33,624 nt of DNA from an uncultured Modestobacter sp. (GCF_947486615.1 NZ_CANKUD010000019.1:1-33624), one strand, 5' to 3'. Counted from the stretch's first letter, positions 23,239 through 32,313 are shown. Numbers and translations are program-made. Notes: generated from the sequence alone by a model not told the origin.

Positions 23239-24377
23239 TTCACGGCTCCCGCGTCAAGCAGGCGAGGGAGCTGCGCGGCATGAAGAGCGGCACCCTGGCT
23301 GACAGCCTGGGCATCTCCCCAGGCCGGCTCACTCAGATTGAACGGGACGGCGTTACCGCCGGCGCAATCACACCTGAGCTGCTCAGCGCCCACCTGCTCA
23401 TGCCGCCCGCCTTCTTCACCACCCCCATCCCCGAGGAGCTCAGCGACGGCTCCATGCGGTTCCGCGCCCGTAAGACCACCAAGGCCGACCTTGCCCTTGT
23501 ACGGCGGCGGGCGGAGGTAGCCCACGAGCTTGCCCACCACCTCGTTCGGTTCGTCGATCCCCCGGCCAGTCGCGTGCCGGCGTTACCCGCCAGCGACATC
23601 GAAGAAGCGGCCCAGCAGACCAGGGCAGCGCTGTCGATTGCGCCTGACGCGGTTATCCCGAACGTGGTGCACGCGCTCGAACGTGCCGGCGTGTTCGTCT
23701 ACGCGGTCGATCCAATCGAGAGCGGCAAGATCGACGCCTTCACCACCTGGACGGGGCCTGCGTTGGAGCGGCCGATCATGGCCGTTGCGGGCACCGGTAG
23801 CTGGGACCGTCTCCGATTGACGACCTCCCACGAGCTCGGGCACCTGGTCATGCATCGGGCCAGCGCTCACCTGCCCGAGCTGGCCAACGACGTTGAGGGT
23901 GAGGCCGACCGATTCGCCGGCGCGTTCCTGATGCCGAGGGACGCCGCGCTGGAGGAGATCCCTCGCGGGTTCACGCTCAACCAGCTGCTGCCGCTGAAGA
24001 AGCATTGGGGGATGTCGATGGGCGCCCTCGTCTGGCGAGCCTTCGAGGTCGGCATCATCGACCTCGAGCGGCGCCGCGGTCTGCACCAGCAGATCGGCGT
24101 CCGGGCTTGGCGGACCCGCGAGCCCGGATGGGACGCCCGCCTCCCCGAACGTCCCCGCGCCCTGCGGAAGATGTTCGAGCTCGCCTACGGACCCCGGTTC
24201 GACGTCGGCCGAGTTGCCGGCCTCATGCACCGGTACACGACCGACCTGCAGCGGGATCTCGCCCGCTACGCCGAGGCCCCGACCCGCACCCGTGCACCGC
24301 GCGCACCCGCATCGATCCCGGCGGTAGACGAGCCGCAGGCGACGCCGAACAACATCGTGCAGCTTCGCCGACGGTAG
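23235..24377 (+). CDS. XRE-family HTH protein with ImmA/IrrE metallopeptidase domain
   Basis: The product is 380 aa. Residues 1-50 form an XRE HTH (VKQARELRGMKSGTLADSLG, then ISPGRLTQIERDG). Residues about 90-290 are a zinc peptidase of the ImmA/IrrE (COG2856) family, with His199-Glu200-Leu-Gly-His203 (TSHELGHLVMH) and the downstream Glu223 in EGEADRFAGAFLMP. The C-terminal about 80 residues are basic. Such proteins regulate mobile elements or stress genes by cleaving a repressor, and some act as toxin-antitoxin or defence components. It begins in an ATGA overlap with the unknown protein and probably regulates the operon via the palindrome at 22572-22587. Confidence 0.92.
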   Translation: MIHGSRVKQARELRGMKSGTLADSLGISPGRLTQIERDGVTAGAITPELLSAHLLMPPAFFTTPIPEELSDGSMRFRARKTTKADLALVRRRAEVAHELAHHLVRFVDPPASRVPALPASDIEEAAQQTRAALSIAPDAVIPNVVHALERAGVFVYAVDPIESGKIDAFTTWTGPALERPIMAVAGTGSWDRLRLTTSHELGHLVMHRASAHLPELANDVEGEADRFAGAFLMPRDAALEEIPRGFTLNQLLPLKKHWGMSMGALVWRAFEVGIIDLERRRGLHQQIGVRAWRTREPGWDARLPERPRALRKMFELAYGPRFDVGRVAGLMHRYTTDLQRDLARYAEAPTRTRAPRAPASIPAVDEPQATPNNIVQLRRR

Positions 24378-24380
24378 GGC

Positions 24381-24415
24381 TGGGCGCCGGGGCGCTCGTC
24401 GGGGTCGGGCGCCCA
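24381..24415 (+). terminator. Stem-loop after the ImmA/IrrE gene
   Basis: TGGGCGCC at 24381-24388 pairs perfectly with GGCGCCCA at 24408-24415 across a 19-base loop, starting three bases after the TAG stop. There is no T run, as is common for actinobacterial terminators. Position and stem strength suggest it ends the two-gene operon. Confidence 0.5.
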
Positions 24416-24692
24416 CGCAGGGGTCGAGCATGGTGGCGGGATGACGGAGACGGACTGGCTGCAGTCGAGGGAGGCGCTGTCGAGCAGGAGTGCCAGGAAG
24501 TGGGCCTACCTGCCGCTTCGGTACGACCCGCAATGGATTGACTGCCCGAGGGACACCGCGACCAGGTCCACTGCCTCGGATGCCGCGAGGCCCTAGTCAG
24601 CAAGCCGGTGCGACCGATGACCGATCATGTCCGACACACCTCTTGCACCCCGGACGATCTTGACACGGGACAGGCGTCCATAGCGTCAGTTC
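24416..24692. other. Gap before the relaxase gene, with its probable promoter
   Basis: A short frame from ATG 24441 to TAG 24596 (51 codons, MTETDWLQSREALSSR onward) is preceded by GTGGCGGG and might be a small protein, but I could not support it further. Closer to the relaxase, TTGACA at 24660-24665 and TAGCGT at 24681-24686 form a weak promoter with a short 15-bp spacer. It ends six bases before GTG 24693 and would give a leaderless or nearly leaderless transcript. Confidence 0.4.
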
Positions 24693-27600
24693 GTGATGAC
24701 GCTGCACAAGCTCACGGCCGGGGACGGATACACGTATCTGACCCGCCAGGTGGCTGCGCACGACGCCACCGAGCAGCAGTTCGGGAGCCTCGGGCAGTAC
24801 TACAGCGACAAGGGCGAGGCGCCGGGGACCTGGATGGGGCGCGGCCTTGCCGGCGTGCCGGACTTCCCGGTCGGCAGCACGGTCACCGAGGCGCAGATGC
24901 TGGCGCTGTTCGGGCAGGGACGTCACCCCAACGCCGACCAGATCGAGCGGGCCGCTCGGCTGGCGGGCCTGCCTCCGCAGGAGGTCGATCGAGCCAGCCG
25001 TCTGGGCAAGCCATACCTGGTCTTCGAGCAGGCAAACGAGTTCCGCCGTCGCAGCGCCATCGAGTTCCGCGAGTACAACTCCGCCCGAGGGCTGCCGGCT
25101 GTCACCCCCGTGCCGGCTGAGGAGCGCGCCAGCATCCGCACCGCCCTGGCCAGGACGATGTTCGCCGAGAGCTACGGCCGTCCTCCGCTCGACGCCCGGG
25201 AGCTGTCCGGCCACCTGGCCCGAATCTCCCGGCAGGCCACCACGGCGGTCGCCGGGTACGACCTGACTTTCAGCCCCGTCAAGAGCGTCTCGACGCTCTG
25301 GGCGATCGCTCCCCGCGAGGTCGCAGCGGTCATCGAGCAGGCGCACGCCGACGCCGTCGCCGACACCCTGACCTGGTTCGAGGACCACGCTGCCTTCACG
25401 CGCACCGGCCACCAAGGGGTGGCCCAGGTGGACGTACGCGGACTGATCGCGCCGTCGTTCACCCACCGCGATTCCCGCGCCGGCGACCCCGACCTGCACA
25501 CGCACGTGGCGATCAGCAACAAGGTGCAGACCCTCGACGGCCGGTGGCTGGCGCTGGACGGCCGACCGATCCACAAGAACGTCGTCGCCGCCTCCGAGCG
25601 CTACAACACCCGGCTGGAGGCGCTGCTGGTCGAGCGACTCGGCGTGCGCTTCGCCGACCGTCCCGGCCCCGAGGCCGGCAAGCGCCCGGTACGGGAGATC
25701 GTCGGGGTCGACGGGCCACTCCCCCGGTTTTGGTCATCGCGGCGCACCGCCATCGACGCCCGACGGGCATTGCTGTCTGCACAGTTCCAAGCGGACCACG
25801 GCCGGCCACCGACGATGAAGGAGTCCGTGTCACTGGCCCAGCAGGCCAACCTGGAGACACGTCAGGCCAAGCACGAGCCACGCTCGTATGCCCACCAGCG
25901 AGCCAGCTGGCGGACCGAAGCCCTGGCCGTGCTCGGTGGGGACGATCGGCTGAGGCGATACCTCGACGGCGTCCTCCGCGGGCACTCTCCTCGCAGGGTG
26001 CAGCGAGCGACTGACGCGTGGGTCAACGAGACTGCCGCAGCGCTGGTGTCAGTGGTGGCGAGCGCCCGGGCGACTTGGCAGGAGAGCCATGTCCGCGCCG
26101 AAGCTGAGCGGCGGACCCGCGCCGCCGGGATCACGCTCCCTGACGTCGACCGTGCCGTCGACGCGATCGTTGCCGCGGCCTTGTCACCCCAGCTGTCGAT
26201 CCGGCTGGGCGCGCAGGAAGCGATCAAGCAACCTGTCGCGCTATGCCGCACCGACGGCACCTCCGTGTTTTCCGTGGCCGGCTCGGCGCGCTACACCTCG
26301 AGCGAAATCATCACCGCCGAACGGACCGTGCTCGCGGTCGCCGGCCGGCGCGACGGACGTGTCATCCCGGCTACGTCCGTTGATCTGGCACTGCTCGAGT
26401 CGGCCGCCAACGGGGCGAAGCTCAACCCGGGTCAGGTGCAGCTGGTCCACGAACTGGCGACGTCCGGAGCACGGGTGCAGCTCGCCTTGGCGCCGGCGGG
26501 CACCGGCAAGACCACCGCGCTGCGCACGCTCGCCGCAGCATGGCAGTCGGGCGGCGGCACCGTCGTGGGCTTGGCGCCCTCCGCTGCAGCGAGCGCGGTC
26601 CTGCGCGAGCAGCTGGGCACCGACACCGACACTCTCGCCAAGCTGGTTCACGCGGTGACCAGTGGCGCCGACGTCCCGACCTGGGTGACGTCGATCGGCC
26701 CGGACACGCTCGTTGTCGTCGACGAAGCCGGCATGGCCAGCACCCCCGATCTGGCGCGGATGGTCGAGTTCGTCGTCGAGGCCGGTGGATCCGTGCGGCT
26801 GGTCGGCGATGACCGGCAGCTGGCCGCCATCGGCGCCGGTGGGCTGCTGCGCGACCTCGCCGCCAGCCATGGCGCGGTGAGCCTGACCCAGGTGGTCCGC
26901 TTCACCGACCCGGGAACCGGCGCACCGAATCACGCCGAGGGCGCCGCCTCGCTGGCTCTGCGCGACGGGGACCCGGCGGCGCTGGCGTACTACGTCGACC
27001 GCGGACGGGTGCACGTCGGCGATCTCGCCACCGTGACCGACGGCGCCTACGAAGCCTGGGCGACTGACCGGGCCGCCGGCCGCGACGCCATCATGCTGGC
27101 GCCCACCCGTGAGCTGGTCGCCGAGCTGAACAACCGGGCCCGCGACGAGCGGCTGGCTCGGACAACCGGCCCGACCGGTCACGACGTCGCACTGGCCGAC
27201 TCAGCGCGCGCCTCGGCAGGCGATTCGGTGATCACCCGCCGCAACGAGCGGACCATCCCGATCGGCGCCACGGACTGGGTGAAGAACGGCGATCGGTGGA
27301 CCGTCGCTGAGGTTCATGCCTCCGGTGCCCTTGAGGTGGTCCATCGCCGCACCGGACGCCACGTCACCCTCCCGGCCGACTACGTGCGCGACCACGTCAC
27401 CCTCGGGTACGCCACCACCGTGCACGGCGCCCAGGGCCTCACCGCCGAAAGCTGCTACGCCATCACCACCGGCACGGAGTCCCGCCAGCTGCTCTACGTG
27501 GCCCTCACCCGTGGCCGCCACGCCAACCACGTCTTCCTCCCCATCACCGGTGACGGCGACCCGCACAGCCTGATCACCCGGGACGCGCTGTTGCCGCCTA

Positions 27601-30224
27601 CCGCCGTCGACGTCCTCAGCCGAGTCCTGGCTCGGGACGACGCCCCGACCTCGGCCACCAGCACGGTCCGGGAGCTGGACGACCCAGCGTCCCGGTTGCA
27701 CGACAGTGCCGGCCGCTACCACCACGCACTCAACGTCGCCGCTGAGGAACGACTCGGCTCGGCCGGGCTCGCCGCCATCGACACGGCCGCCGACGCAGCG
27801 GTGCCCGGACTGACCACGCAGGACGCCTACCCCGTGCTCCGTGCGCACCTGGCCCTGTGCGCCGTAGCCGGCCGCGATCCCGCCGACGTGCTGCGGGAGG
27901 CGCTGGCCTCACCACGAGGGCTGGACGATGCACGCGATGTCGCGGCCGTTCTGGATTGGCGCATCGATCCCACCGGGCAGCACTCGGCTGGCATCGGCCC
28001 TCTCCCCTGGCTCCCGACCGTCCCCGAGCCGCTGAGCGCCGACCTCGCATGGGGGCCCTACCTCGACGACCGCGCCCGCAAGGTCACCGCGCTCGCTTCA
28101 GACGTGGCCACCCACGCCGGCAGCTGGACGCCGGCCAGCGCACCGCTCTGGGCACGCCCGCTGCTCGACCAGGACCCTGCCTTGGTCGCCGACCTCGCCG
28201 TCTGGCGCGCCGCCCACGGCATCGAGGACGGCGACCGCCGCCTCACCGGTCCGGTCCTCCCCGCAGCCGCTGACGCCAGAGCCCAGCGCAGGCTCAACGC
28301 CCGCGTCGCTCGTGTGCTGGGCGATCCCGGCACTGTCACCGCTCGGTGGACGCCGTTGGTCGACCCCATCGACGCCCGGATCGCCACCGACCCCTACTGG
28401 CCCGTCCTGGCCGAGCGCCTCAGCACAGCCGAGCGCGCCGGCATCGACGTCGCCGCGCTCGTCCGGACGACGACCAGCCACGCCCTCCCGGACGAGCAGC
28501 CAGCGGCCGCTCTCTGGTGGCGGCTGACCCGCCACCTCTCCCCCGCCGTGCTGACCACCGACCACGCATCAGAGAGGACCTTGCGCCCGGACTGGACGTC
28601 GGACCTCTCCGCCGTCCTCGGGAGCGCAGCCACCGACCCCGTGGTCGCCGATCCCCAATGGCCTGCCTTGGTCGCTGCCGTCAGCCAGGCCGGGGACGGC
28701 GGCTGGCAGCCAGAGCAGTTGCTGGGCACGGCGTACGACCTGCTGCGCGCCGGACACCCGGACGACGAGGCGCTGCTCCCCCACGAACTGGCCACCGCCT
28801 TGCTCTGGCGGATCGGCCTGCTCACTGACCCCATCCCCGGCGCGGGTACAGCCGCACTGACCAACCTCGGTTACGCCTCGGCCTCGGACGACGCACGTGA
28901 TGTGGACTGGATGGTCGGCCTCACCGAGCCCGACGACACTGAGCCCGCACCCGAACTGCTTGACACCGACCCCATCGAGCCCCCGGCAACTGAACCCTGC
29001 GATGAGGTCGGCCCATCAGGGGTCGCCCGGAAACGGCTCCTCGAGCTCAACCAGCACGCAGCGGCCTTCTTCACCGCTGAGTATCAGGGCTCCTGGGCAC
29101 CGGCCTACCTGACCGATCGGCTGGGCACCGACCTCGTCGACGACGAGCGGTTCACCATCGGCTACGCCCCCGCCGGCTGGACCGGCCTGACCGACCACCT
29201 CCGCGGCCTGGGTGCCAGCGACGACGAGATCGTGGCCGCTGGCCTCGGGAGCCACGCCTCCACCGGTCGCGTCATCGACCGCTTCCGCGACCGGATCGTC
29301 TTCACCATCCGGGACGGCGACGAGATCCACGGCTGGATCGGCCGCCGCAACCCCGCCCATGACGACGACGGCAGCCACGCCGTGCCCAAGTACCTCAACA
29401 CTGCCGAGACCGACCTGTTCACCAAGGGCCACGAGCTGTACGGCCTCACTGAGGGGGCTCCGGCGCTGGCGGACGGTGCGACGCCGGTGTTGGTCGAAGG
29501 TCCCCTGGACGCACTCGCCGTCACTCTCGCCGGCGATGGCGCATTCGTCGGCGTCGCTCCCCTGGGCGTCGCGTTCACCGACGCGCAAGCCGACCGGCTG
29601 CGCCCTCTGATCGATACCGACCGGCCGCAGATCATCGTCGCTACCGACGCCGACCGCGCCGGCCAACTCGCCGCCGACCGCATGTTCTGGCGGCTCACCG
29701 ACCGAGGTGCCGACCCGCGCCACCTCGTCATCCCGACCGGGAAGGACCCCGCCGAGCTGCTGAAGATGGCGGGTAGCGACGCCTTGCTCGGAGCCCTCGC
29801 CGACTCCCCCAGCCTGGCCAGCGCGCTCATCGACGCCCGCGTCATCGCCTTGGCCGACCGGCTGGACACCGTAGAGGGGCAGGTCCACGCCACCCGTCGA
29901 GCAGCCGAGGTCATCGCTGCACTTCCTGCCCGTAGTTGGCCGATGCACCTGACTCGCCTTGTGACACAGGTCGACATCGACCCCGGCATCGCGCTCTCTG
30001 AGGTCTTCGATGCTGCGCAGCGAAATGTGGACAGAGCCTGCCCACCGCAAGACGCAGCGTCGATTCAGCCGACAGCCGACCAGCTGTGGAACTACTCCAC
30101 CTACGCGGGCAGCGCATCAGGATTGGGGGCAGGGTCCCAAACGCTCTCCCATGCTGTTCACGCAGCTCAGCGCTCCGCCTGCAGTAGGCGATCCCCCGCT
30201 CGGGGCTCGAGGCGACGCGTGTAG
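24693..30224 (+). CDS. MobF relaxase fused to a helicase and a DnaG/Toprim-type primase
   Basis: The product is 1843 aa. The N-terminus is a TrwC/TraA-type relaxase: tyrosines at 13/15 (DGYTYLTRQ), FSPVKSVSTLWA, and the His triad His258, His269, His271 (THRDSRAGDPDLHTHVAISN). A RecD-like helicase follows, with Walker A APAGTGKTT (Lys606), Walker B VVVDEAG (Asp677-Glu678) and C-terminal motifs TVHGAQGLTAESCY and LLYVALTRGRHA. After an Ala-rich linker, about 1449-1560 resembles the DnaG catalytic N-subdomain (YLTDRLG, RFTIGYAPAGW, GRVIDRFRDRIVFTI). A Toprim domain has Glu1602 (VEGPLDAL) and the acidic pair Asp1652/Asp1654 (TDADRAG). No CHC2 zinc finger is seen. It probably nicks oriT, unwinds the strand and primes it in the recipient. 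No ribosome site precedes GTG 24693 or ATG 24696, so the start may be leaderless. Confidence 0.92.
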   Translation: MMTLHKLTAGDGYTYLTRQVAAHDATEQQFGSLGQYYSDKGEAPGTWMGRGLAGVPDFPVGSTVTEAQMLALFGQGRHPNADQIERAARLAGLPPQEVDRASRLGKPYLVFEQANEFRRRSAIEFREYNSARGLPAVTPVPAEERASIRTALARTMFAESYGRPPLDARELSGHLARISRQATTAVAGYDLTFSPVKSVSTLWAIAPREVAAVIEQAHADAVADTLTWFEDHAAFTRTGHQGVAQVDVRGLIAPSFTHRDSRAGDPDLHTHVAISNKVQTLDGRWLALDGRPIHKNVVAASERYNTRLEALLVERLGVRFADRPGPEAGKRPVREIVGVDGPLPRFWSSRRTAIDARRALLSAQFQADHGRPPTMKESVSLAQQANLETRQAKHEPRSYAHQRASWRTEALAVLGGDDRLRRYLDGVLRGHSPRRVQRATDAWVNETAAALVSVVASARATWQESHVRAEAERRTRAAGITLPDVDRAVDAIVAAALSPQLSIRLGAQEAIKQPVALCRTDGTSVFSVAGSARYTSSEIITAERTVLAVAGRRDGRVIPATSVDLALLESAANGAKLNPGQVQLVHELATSGARVQLALAPAGTGKTTALRTLAAAWQSGGGTVVGLAPSAAASAVLREQLGTDTDTLAKLVHAVTSGADVPTWVTSIGPDTLVVVDEAGMASTPDLARMVEFVVEAGGSVRLVGDDRQLAAIGAGGLLRDLAASHGAVSLTQVVRFTDPGTGAPNHAEGAASLALRDGDPAALAYYVDRGRVHVGDLATVTDGAYEAWATDRAAGRDAIMLAPTRELVAELNNRARDERLARTTGPTGHDVALADSARASAGDSVITRRNERTIPIGATDWVKNGDRWTVAEVHASGALEVVHRRTGRHVTLPADYVRDHVTLGYATTVHGAQGLTAESCYAITTGTESRQLLYVALTRGRHANHVFLPITGDGDPHSLITRDALLPPTAVDVLSRVLARDDAPTSATSTVRELDDPASRLHDSAGRYHHALNVAAEERLGSAGLAAIDTAADAAVPGLTTQDAYPVLRAHLALCAVAGRDPADVLREALASPRGLDDARDVAAVLDWRIDPTGQHSAGIGPLPWLPTVPEPLSADLAWGPYLDDRARKVTALASDVATHAGSWTPASAPLWARPLLDQDPALVADLAVWRAAHGIEDGDRRLTGPVLPAAADARAQRRLNARVARVLGDPGTVTARWTPLVDPIDARIATDPYWPVLAERLSTAERAGIDVAALVRTTTSHALPDEQPAAALWWRLTRHLSPAVLTTDHASERTLRPDWTSDLSAVLGSAATDPVVADPQWPALVAAVSQAGDGGWQPEQLLGTAYDLLRAGHPDDEALLPHELATALLWRIGLLTDPIPGAGTAALTNLGYASASDDARDVDWMVGLTEPDDTEPAPELLDTDPIEPPATEPCDEVGPSGVARKRLLELNQHAAAFFTAEYQGSWAPAYLTDRLGTDLVDDERFTIGYAPAGWTGLTDHLRGLGASDDEIVAAGLGSHASTGRVIDRFRDRIVFTIRDGDEIHGWIGRRNPAHDDDGSHAVPKYLNTAETDLFTKGHELYGLTEGAPALADGATPVLVEGPLDALAVTLAGDGAFVGVAPLGVAFTDAQADRLRPLIDTDRPQIIVATDADRAGQLAADRMFWRLTDRGADPRHLVIPTGKDPAELLKMAGSDALLGALADSPSLASALIDARVIALADRLDTVEGQVHATRRAAEVIAALPARSWPMHLTRLVTQVDIDPGIALSEVFDAAQRNVDRACPPQDAASIQPTADQLWNYSTYAGSASGLGAGSQTLSHAVHAAQRSACSRRSPARGSRRRV

Positions 30225-30415
30225 TGACAAGACTGCGCCCCTGTGGCGGAGATTAACTGAGCATCCAGCCATTTGGCTCTTCGCTGGGGCCGGTGAACCT
30301 CACCGAGGAGCCAGCCGCGCCGGGCCCAGCGCTCCACCACTGACAGCAGCTCAGGACTCAACTCCTGCGTGAGAACCACGTCTGCGCGGGCGCCAACCGG
30401 AACTGCATCACGCAT
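30167..30415 (-). CDS. Possible small protein, 82 aa, convergent with the relaxase
   Basis: ATG 30415 follows AAGGAA with a spacing of about nine bases. The product reads LTQELSPELLSVVERWARRG and WLLGEVHRPQRRAKW, which is more protein-like than the surrounding shadow frames, and ends in a basic tail. Its last 58 bp overlap the 3' end of the relaxase gene on the other strand. No family is recognised. It could also be a chance frame. Confidence 0.35.
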   Translation of the reverse strand: MRDAVPVGARADVVLTQELSPELLSVVERWARRGWLLGEVHRPQRRAKWLDAQLISATGAQSCHYTRRLEPRAGDRLLQAER

Positions 30416-30551
30416 GGGCGGCGCTTCCTTATCCAGAGGCTTCCGTGCGGACGAACGATGGCCGGATCCCTCGCGTGAGTGAGAGGGCCGCCGGATCGGG
30501 CAGATACGACTACGGCGGCGCCGTTGAGTAGGCGTGAGAACGGGGGCTGTC

Positions 30552-31424
30552 ATGACTGTCGCAGACCTGATGAGCGCTGTCGTCAATGCGACGACGGCGC
30601 TGGTCGTGATGGTCGACGGCGACGGCCGGATACTGCTCGCCAACCCCGCCATGGAGCGGTTCACCGGCCTGGCAGGGAACCAGCTGCTCGGCCGCCTCTA
30701 CCACGACGTCTACGTCATTCCCGTGGACATCCCCCGGGCGCAGCGGGCAGTGGCCGCGGCTTTGGCCGACGGAACCTCCTTCTTCGACGAGGGTGACTGG
30801 CTACGGGCGGACAGGACCTGGCGACGGATGTCCATGCAGAACAGCGTGGTCACCGACGACGACGACCGGCCGTACGCCATCGCAACCGTCGCCATCGACG
30901 TCACTGAGCAGCGCGAGCGCGAAGCACTGGTTGCTCGCCGCGCAACCACGGACGCGCTGACCGGCGCGTGGAACCGCGGGGTGCTGTTCGAGGCCCTGCA
31001 GGAGCACCTAGCACCCGACAGTGGCCGCGGCTGCGCCCTCCTGTTCTGCGATGTCGACGACTTCAAGGCGGTCAACGACGAGCACGGACACGCCATCGGC
31101 GATCAGCTCCTGGTCGAGGTGGCCGACCGGCTGATGGCATGGACCGGGGCCGGTGACCTGGTCTCCCGCTTCGGCGGCGACGAGTTCGTGGTGCTGTACC
31201 CCGGACTGGGTGAGTCCGAGGTGACCGCGATGGCGAGCAGGGTGCAGGCTCGGATGCGGGAGCCCCTCGAAATCGGGGCCGTGCGGGTGCCACTCAGCGT
31301 GAGCGTCGGCAGTGCCACGGGCCGCCCCGGTGATGACCCCGATCAGGTCCTCGCACTCGCCGACCGAACGATGTATCGACGCAAACGTTCCCGTACCGCA
31401 CCGTCGGAGCACCGGCGGCGATAA
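30552..31424 (+). CDS. PAS-GGDEF diguanylate cyclase
   Basis: The product is 290 aa. An N-terminal PAS domain (about 5-115: MVDGDGRILLANPAMERFTG, then AIATVAIDVTEQRERE) is followed by a GGDEF domain with an intact active site Gly208-Gly-Asp-Glu-Phe212 (RFGGDEFVVLYP), CDVDDFKAVNDEHGHAIGD and the final LADRTMYRRKR. It should make cyclic di-GMP from GTP in the cytosol. The inhibitory RxxD site is absent: the place before the active site reads GAGD. The start is ATG 30552 behind GGGGG; GTG 30534 is in frame and possible. It is unusual as cargo next to conjugation genes and may change host surface or biofilm behaviour. Confidence 0.9.
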   Translation: MTVADLMSAVVNATTALVVMVDGDGRILLANPAMERFTGLAGNQLLGRLYHDVYVIPVDIPRAQRAVAAALADGTSFFDEGDWLRADRTWRRMSMQNSVVTDDDDRPYAIATVAIDVTEQREREALVARRATTDALTGAWNRGVLFEALQEHLAPDSGRGCALLFCDVDDFKAVNDEHGHAIGDQLLVEVADRLMAWTGAGDLVSRFGGDEFVVLYPGLGESEVTAMASRVQARMREPLEIGAVRVPLSVSVGSATGRPGDDPDQVLALADRTMYRRKRSRTAPSEHRRR

Positions 31425-31491
31425 CCGGGCGAGAGCGTCCTGCGAACCGACCAACTCGGACCCTGTGTCGTCCATTCTCCCAGTGAAGGCA

Positions 31492-32196
31492 CTACGGCCG
31501 AGTGGTCAGCAGATGGGGAACGGCGCTCGCGGCCCCCAGATGCTGGCCCAGCTGCGGATCGAGTCGGCTGGCCAGGCCGGAGAGGTCCGCGAACCGGCCC
31601 ACGATGTCGGTGGTCAGCAGTGGTTCATGATGGGCCACGCGATTGCGCAGCGCGTGCATACGACCGACCGGTCCATCGACGTGAGCAGCGCGATCGGTGC
31701 CCCGGGGAAAGGCCCGATGGAGGCCGGGCACCCACAGCGCCTTCTCGTGCGCAGCTGAACTGAGGTAGCGCCAGAAGCCGAACATCAGCTCGGCTACGAC
31801 CTTCCCTGGCCGAGCCGCCGGGCCACCGGCGTTGCTGATCGCGTGACGCAGGTTCTCCCGCGGCCGTTCATTGATGTCGACCCGCCGGCGGCCCCGGGTG
31901 CGGTACACCGGCGCAAAGACCGTCTCCCCGGCCAGGGTCCAGTGCGGCGGCCCGGGCCAGCGATCAGACAGTGCTCGGTCGTAGGCGTTGCGCAGCCCCA
32001 CCTCGACATGGGCCAGGTCGTGCAGCAGTGCTGCGCTGATCTGGGCGTTCCACTCGTACAACGCCAGCGCGCGACCCCGATCGGAGTCAGCTGCAGCCAG
32101 GTAGACCGCGAAGCGCGGCACACTCAGCCAGTTCTCCACCCAGTCGCCGGCCGGCGGCCAACCTGGTGTCGAGCCCGGCGGCGTCGACGCTGTCAT
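31492..32196 (-). CDS. Abi_2/AbiD-F-like HEPN protein
   Basis: The product is 234 aa from ATG 32196, behind AGGATGGAAA. It has the Abi_2 pattern: WLSVPRFAVYLAAADSDRGRALALYEWN, LLHDLAHVEVGLRNAYDRAL, LMFGFWRYLSSAAHEKALWVP, and near the C-terminus LRNRVAHHEPLL. The Arg-(N-R-V-A)-His arrangement there is the R-x4-6-H signature of HEPN ribonucleases. Abi_2 proteins are abortive-infection or toxin-like genes on mobile elements. There is no obvious antitoxin gene immediately upstream. It follows the DUF4913-like gene on the same strand, 117 bp away with a hairpin between, so it is probably transcribed on its own. Confidence 0.85.
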   Translation of the reverse strand: MTASTPPGSTPGWPPAGDWVENWLSVPRFAVYLAAADSDRGRALALYEWNAQISAALLHDLAHVEVGLRNAYDRALSDRWPGPPHWTLAGETVFAPVYRTRGRRRVDINERPRENLRHAISNAGGPAARPGKVVAELMFGFWRYLSSAAHEKALWVPGLHRAFPRGTDRAAHVDGPVGRMHALRNRVAHHEPLLTTDIVGRFADLSGLASRLDPQLGQHLGAASAVPHLLTTRP

Positions 32197-32227
32197 CACT
32201 TTCCATCCTGACGTACGATGCCTGCGA

Positions 32228-32271
32228 AAGCCCCGGTGGACCGCTGGCCTCAGGCCATGTCGCCGGGGCTT
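32228..32271 (-). terminator. Nested stem-loop between the DUF4913-like and HEPN genes
   Basis: AAGCCCCGG at 32228-32236 and CCGGGGCTT at 32263-32271 are perfectly complementary over 9 bp, and the loop holds a second stem, TGGCC-TCA-GGCCA. On the minus strand it lies about 43 bases after the DUF4913-like stop and is followed by TTTCG. It therefore fits a terminator for the conjugation genes, separating them from the HEPN gene. It could alternatively serve as an attenuator. Confidence 0.55.
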
Positions 32272-32313
32272 CGTCTTGCCCCTCGCGCCTTCCCGCGGTG
32301 GTCACTGGCCCCG

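Noticed and set aside
24441..24596. 51-codon frame before the relaxase gene
   Set aside because: A weak ribosome site only; no similarity or context supports translation, so it is mentioned but not called.
31312..31758. Plus-strand frame overlapping the end of the diguanylate cyclase and the HEPN gene
   Set aside because: It overlaps two better-supported genes and its product has no recognisable pattern.
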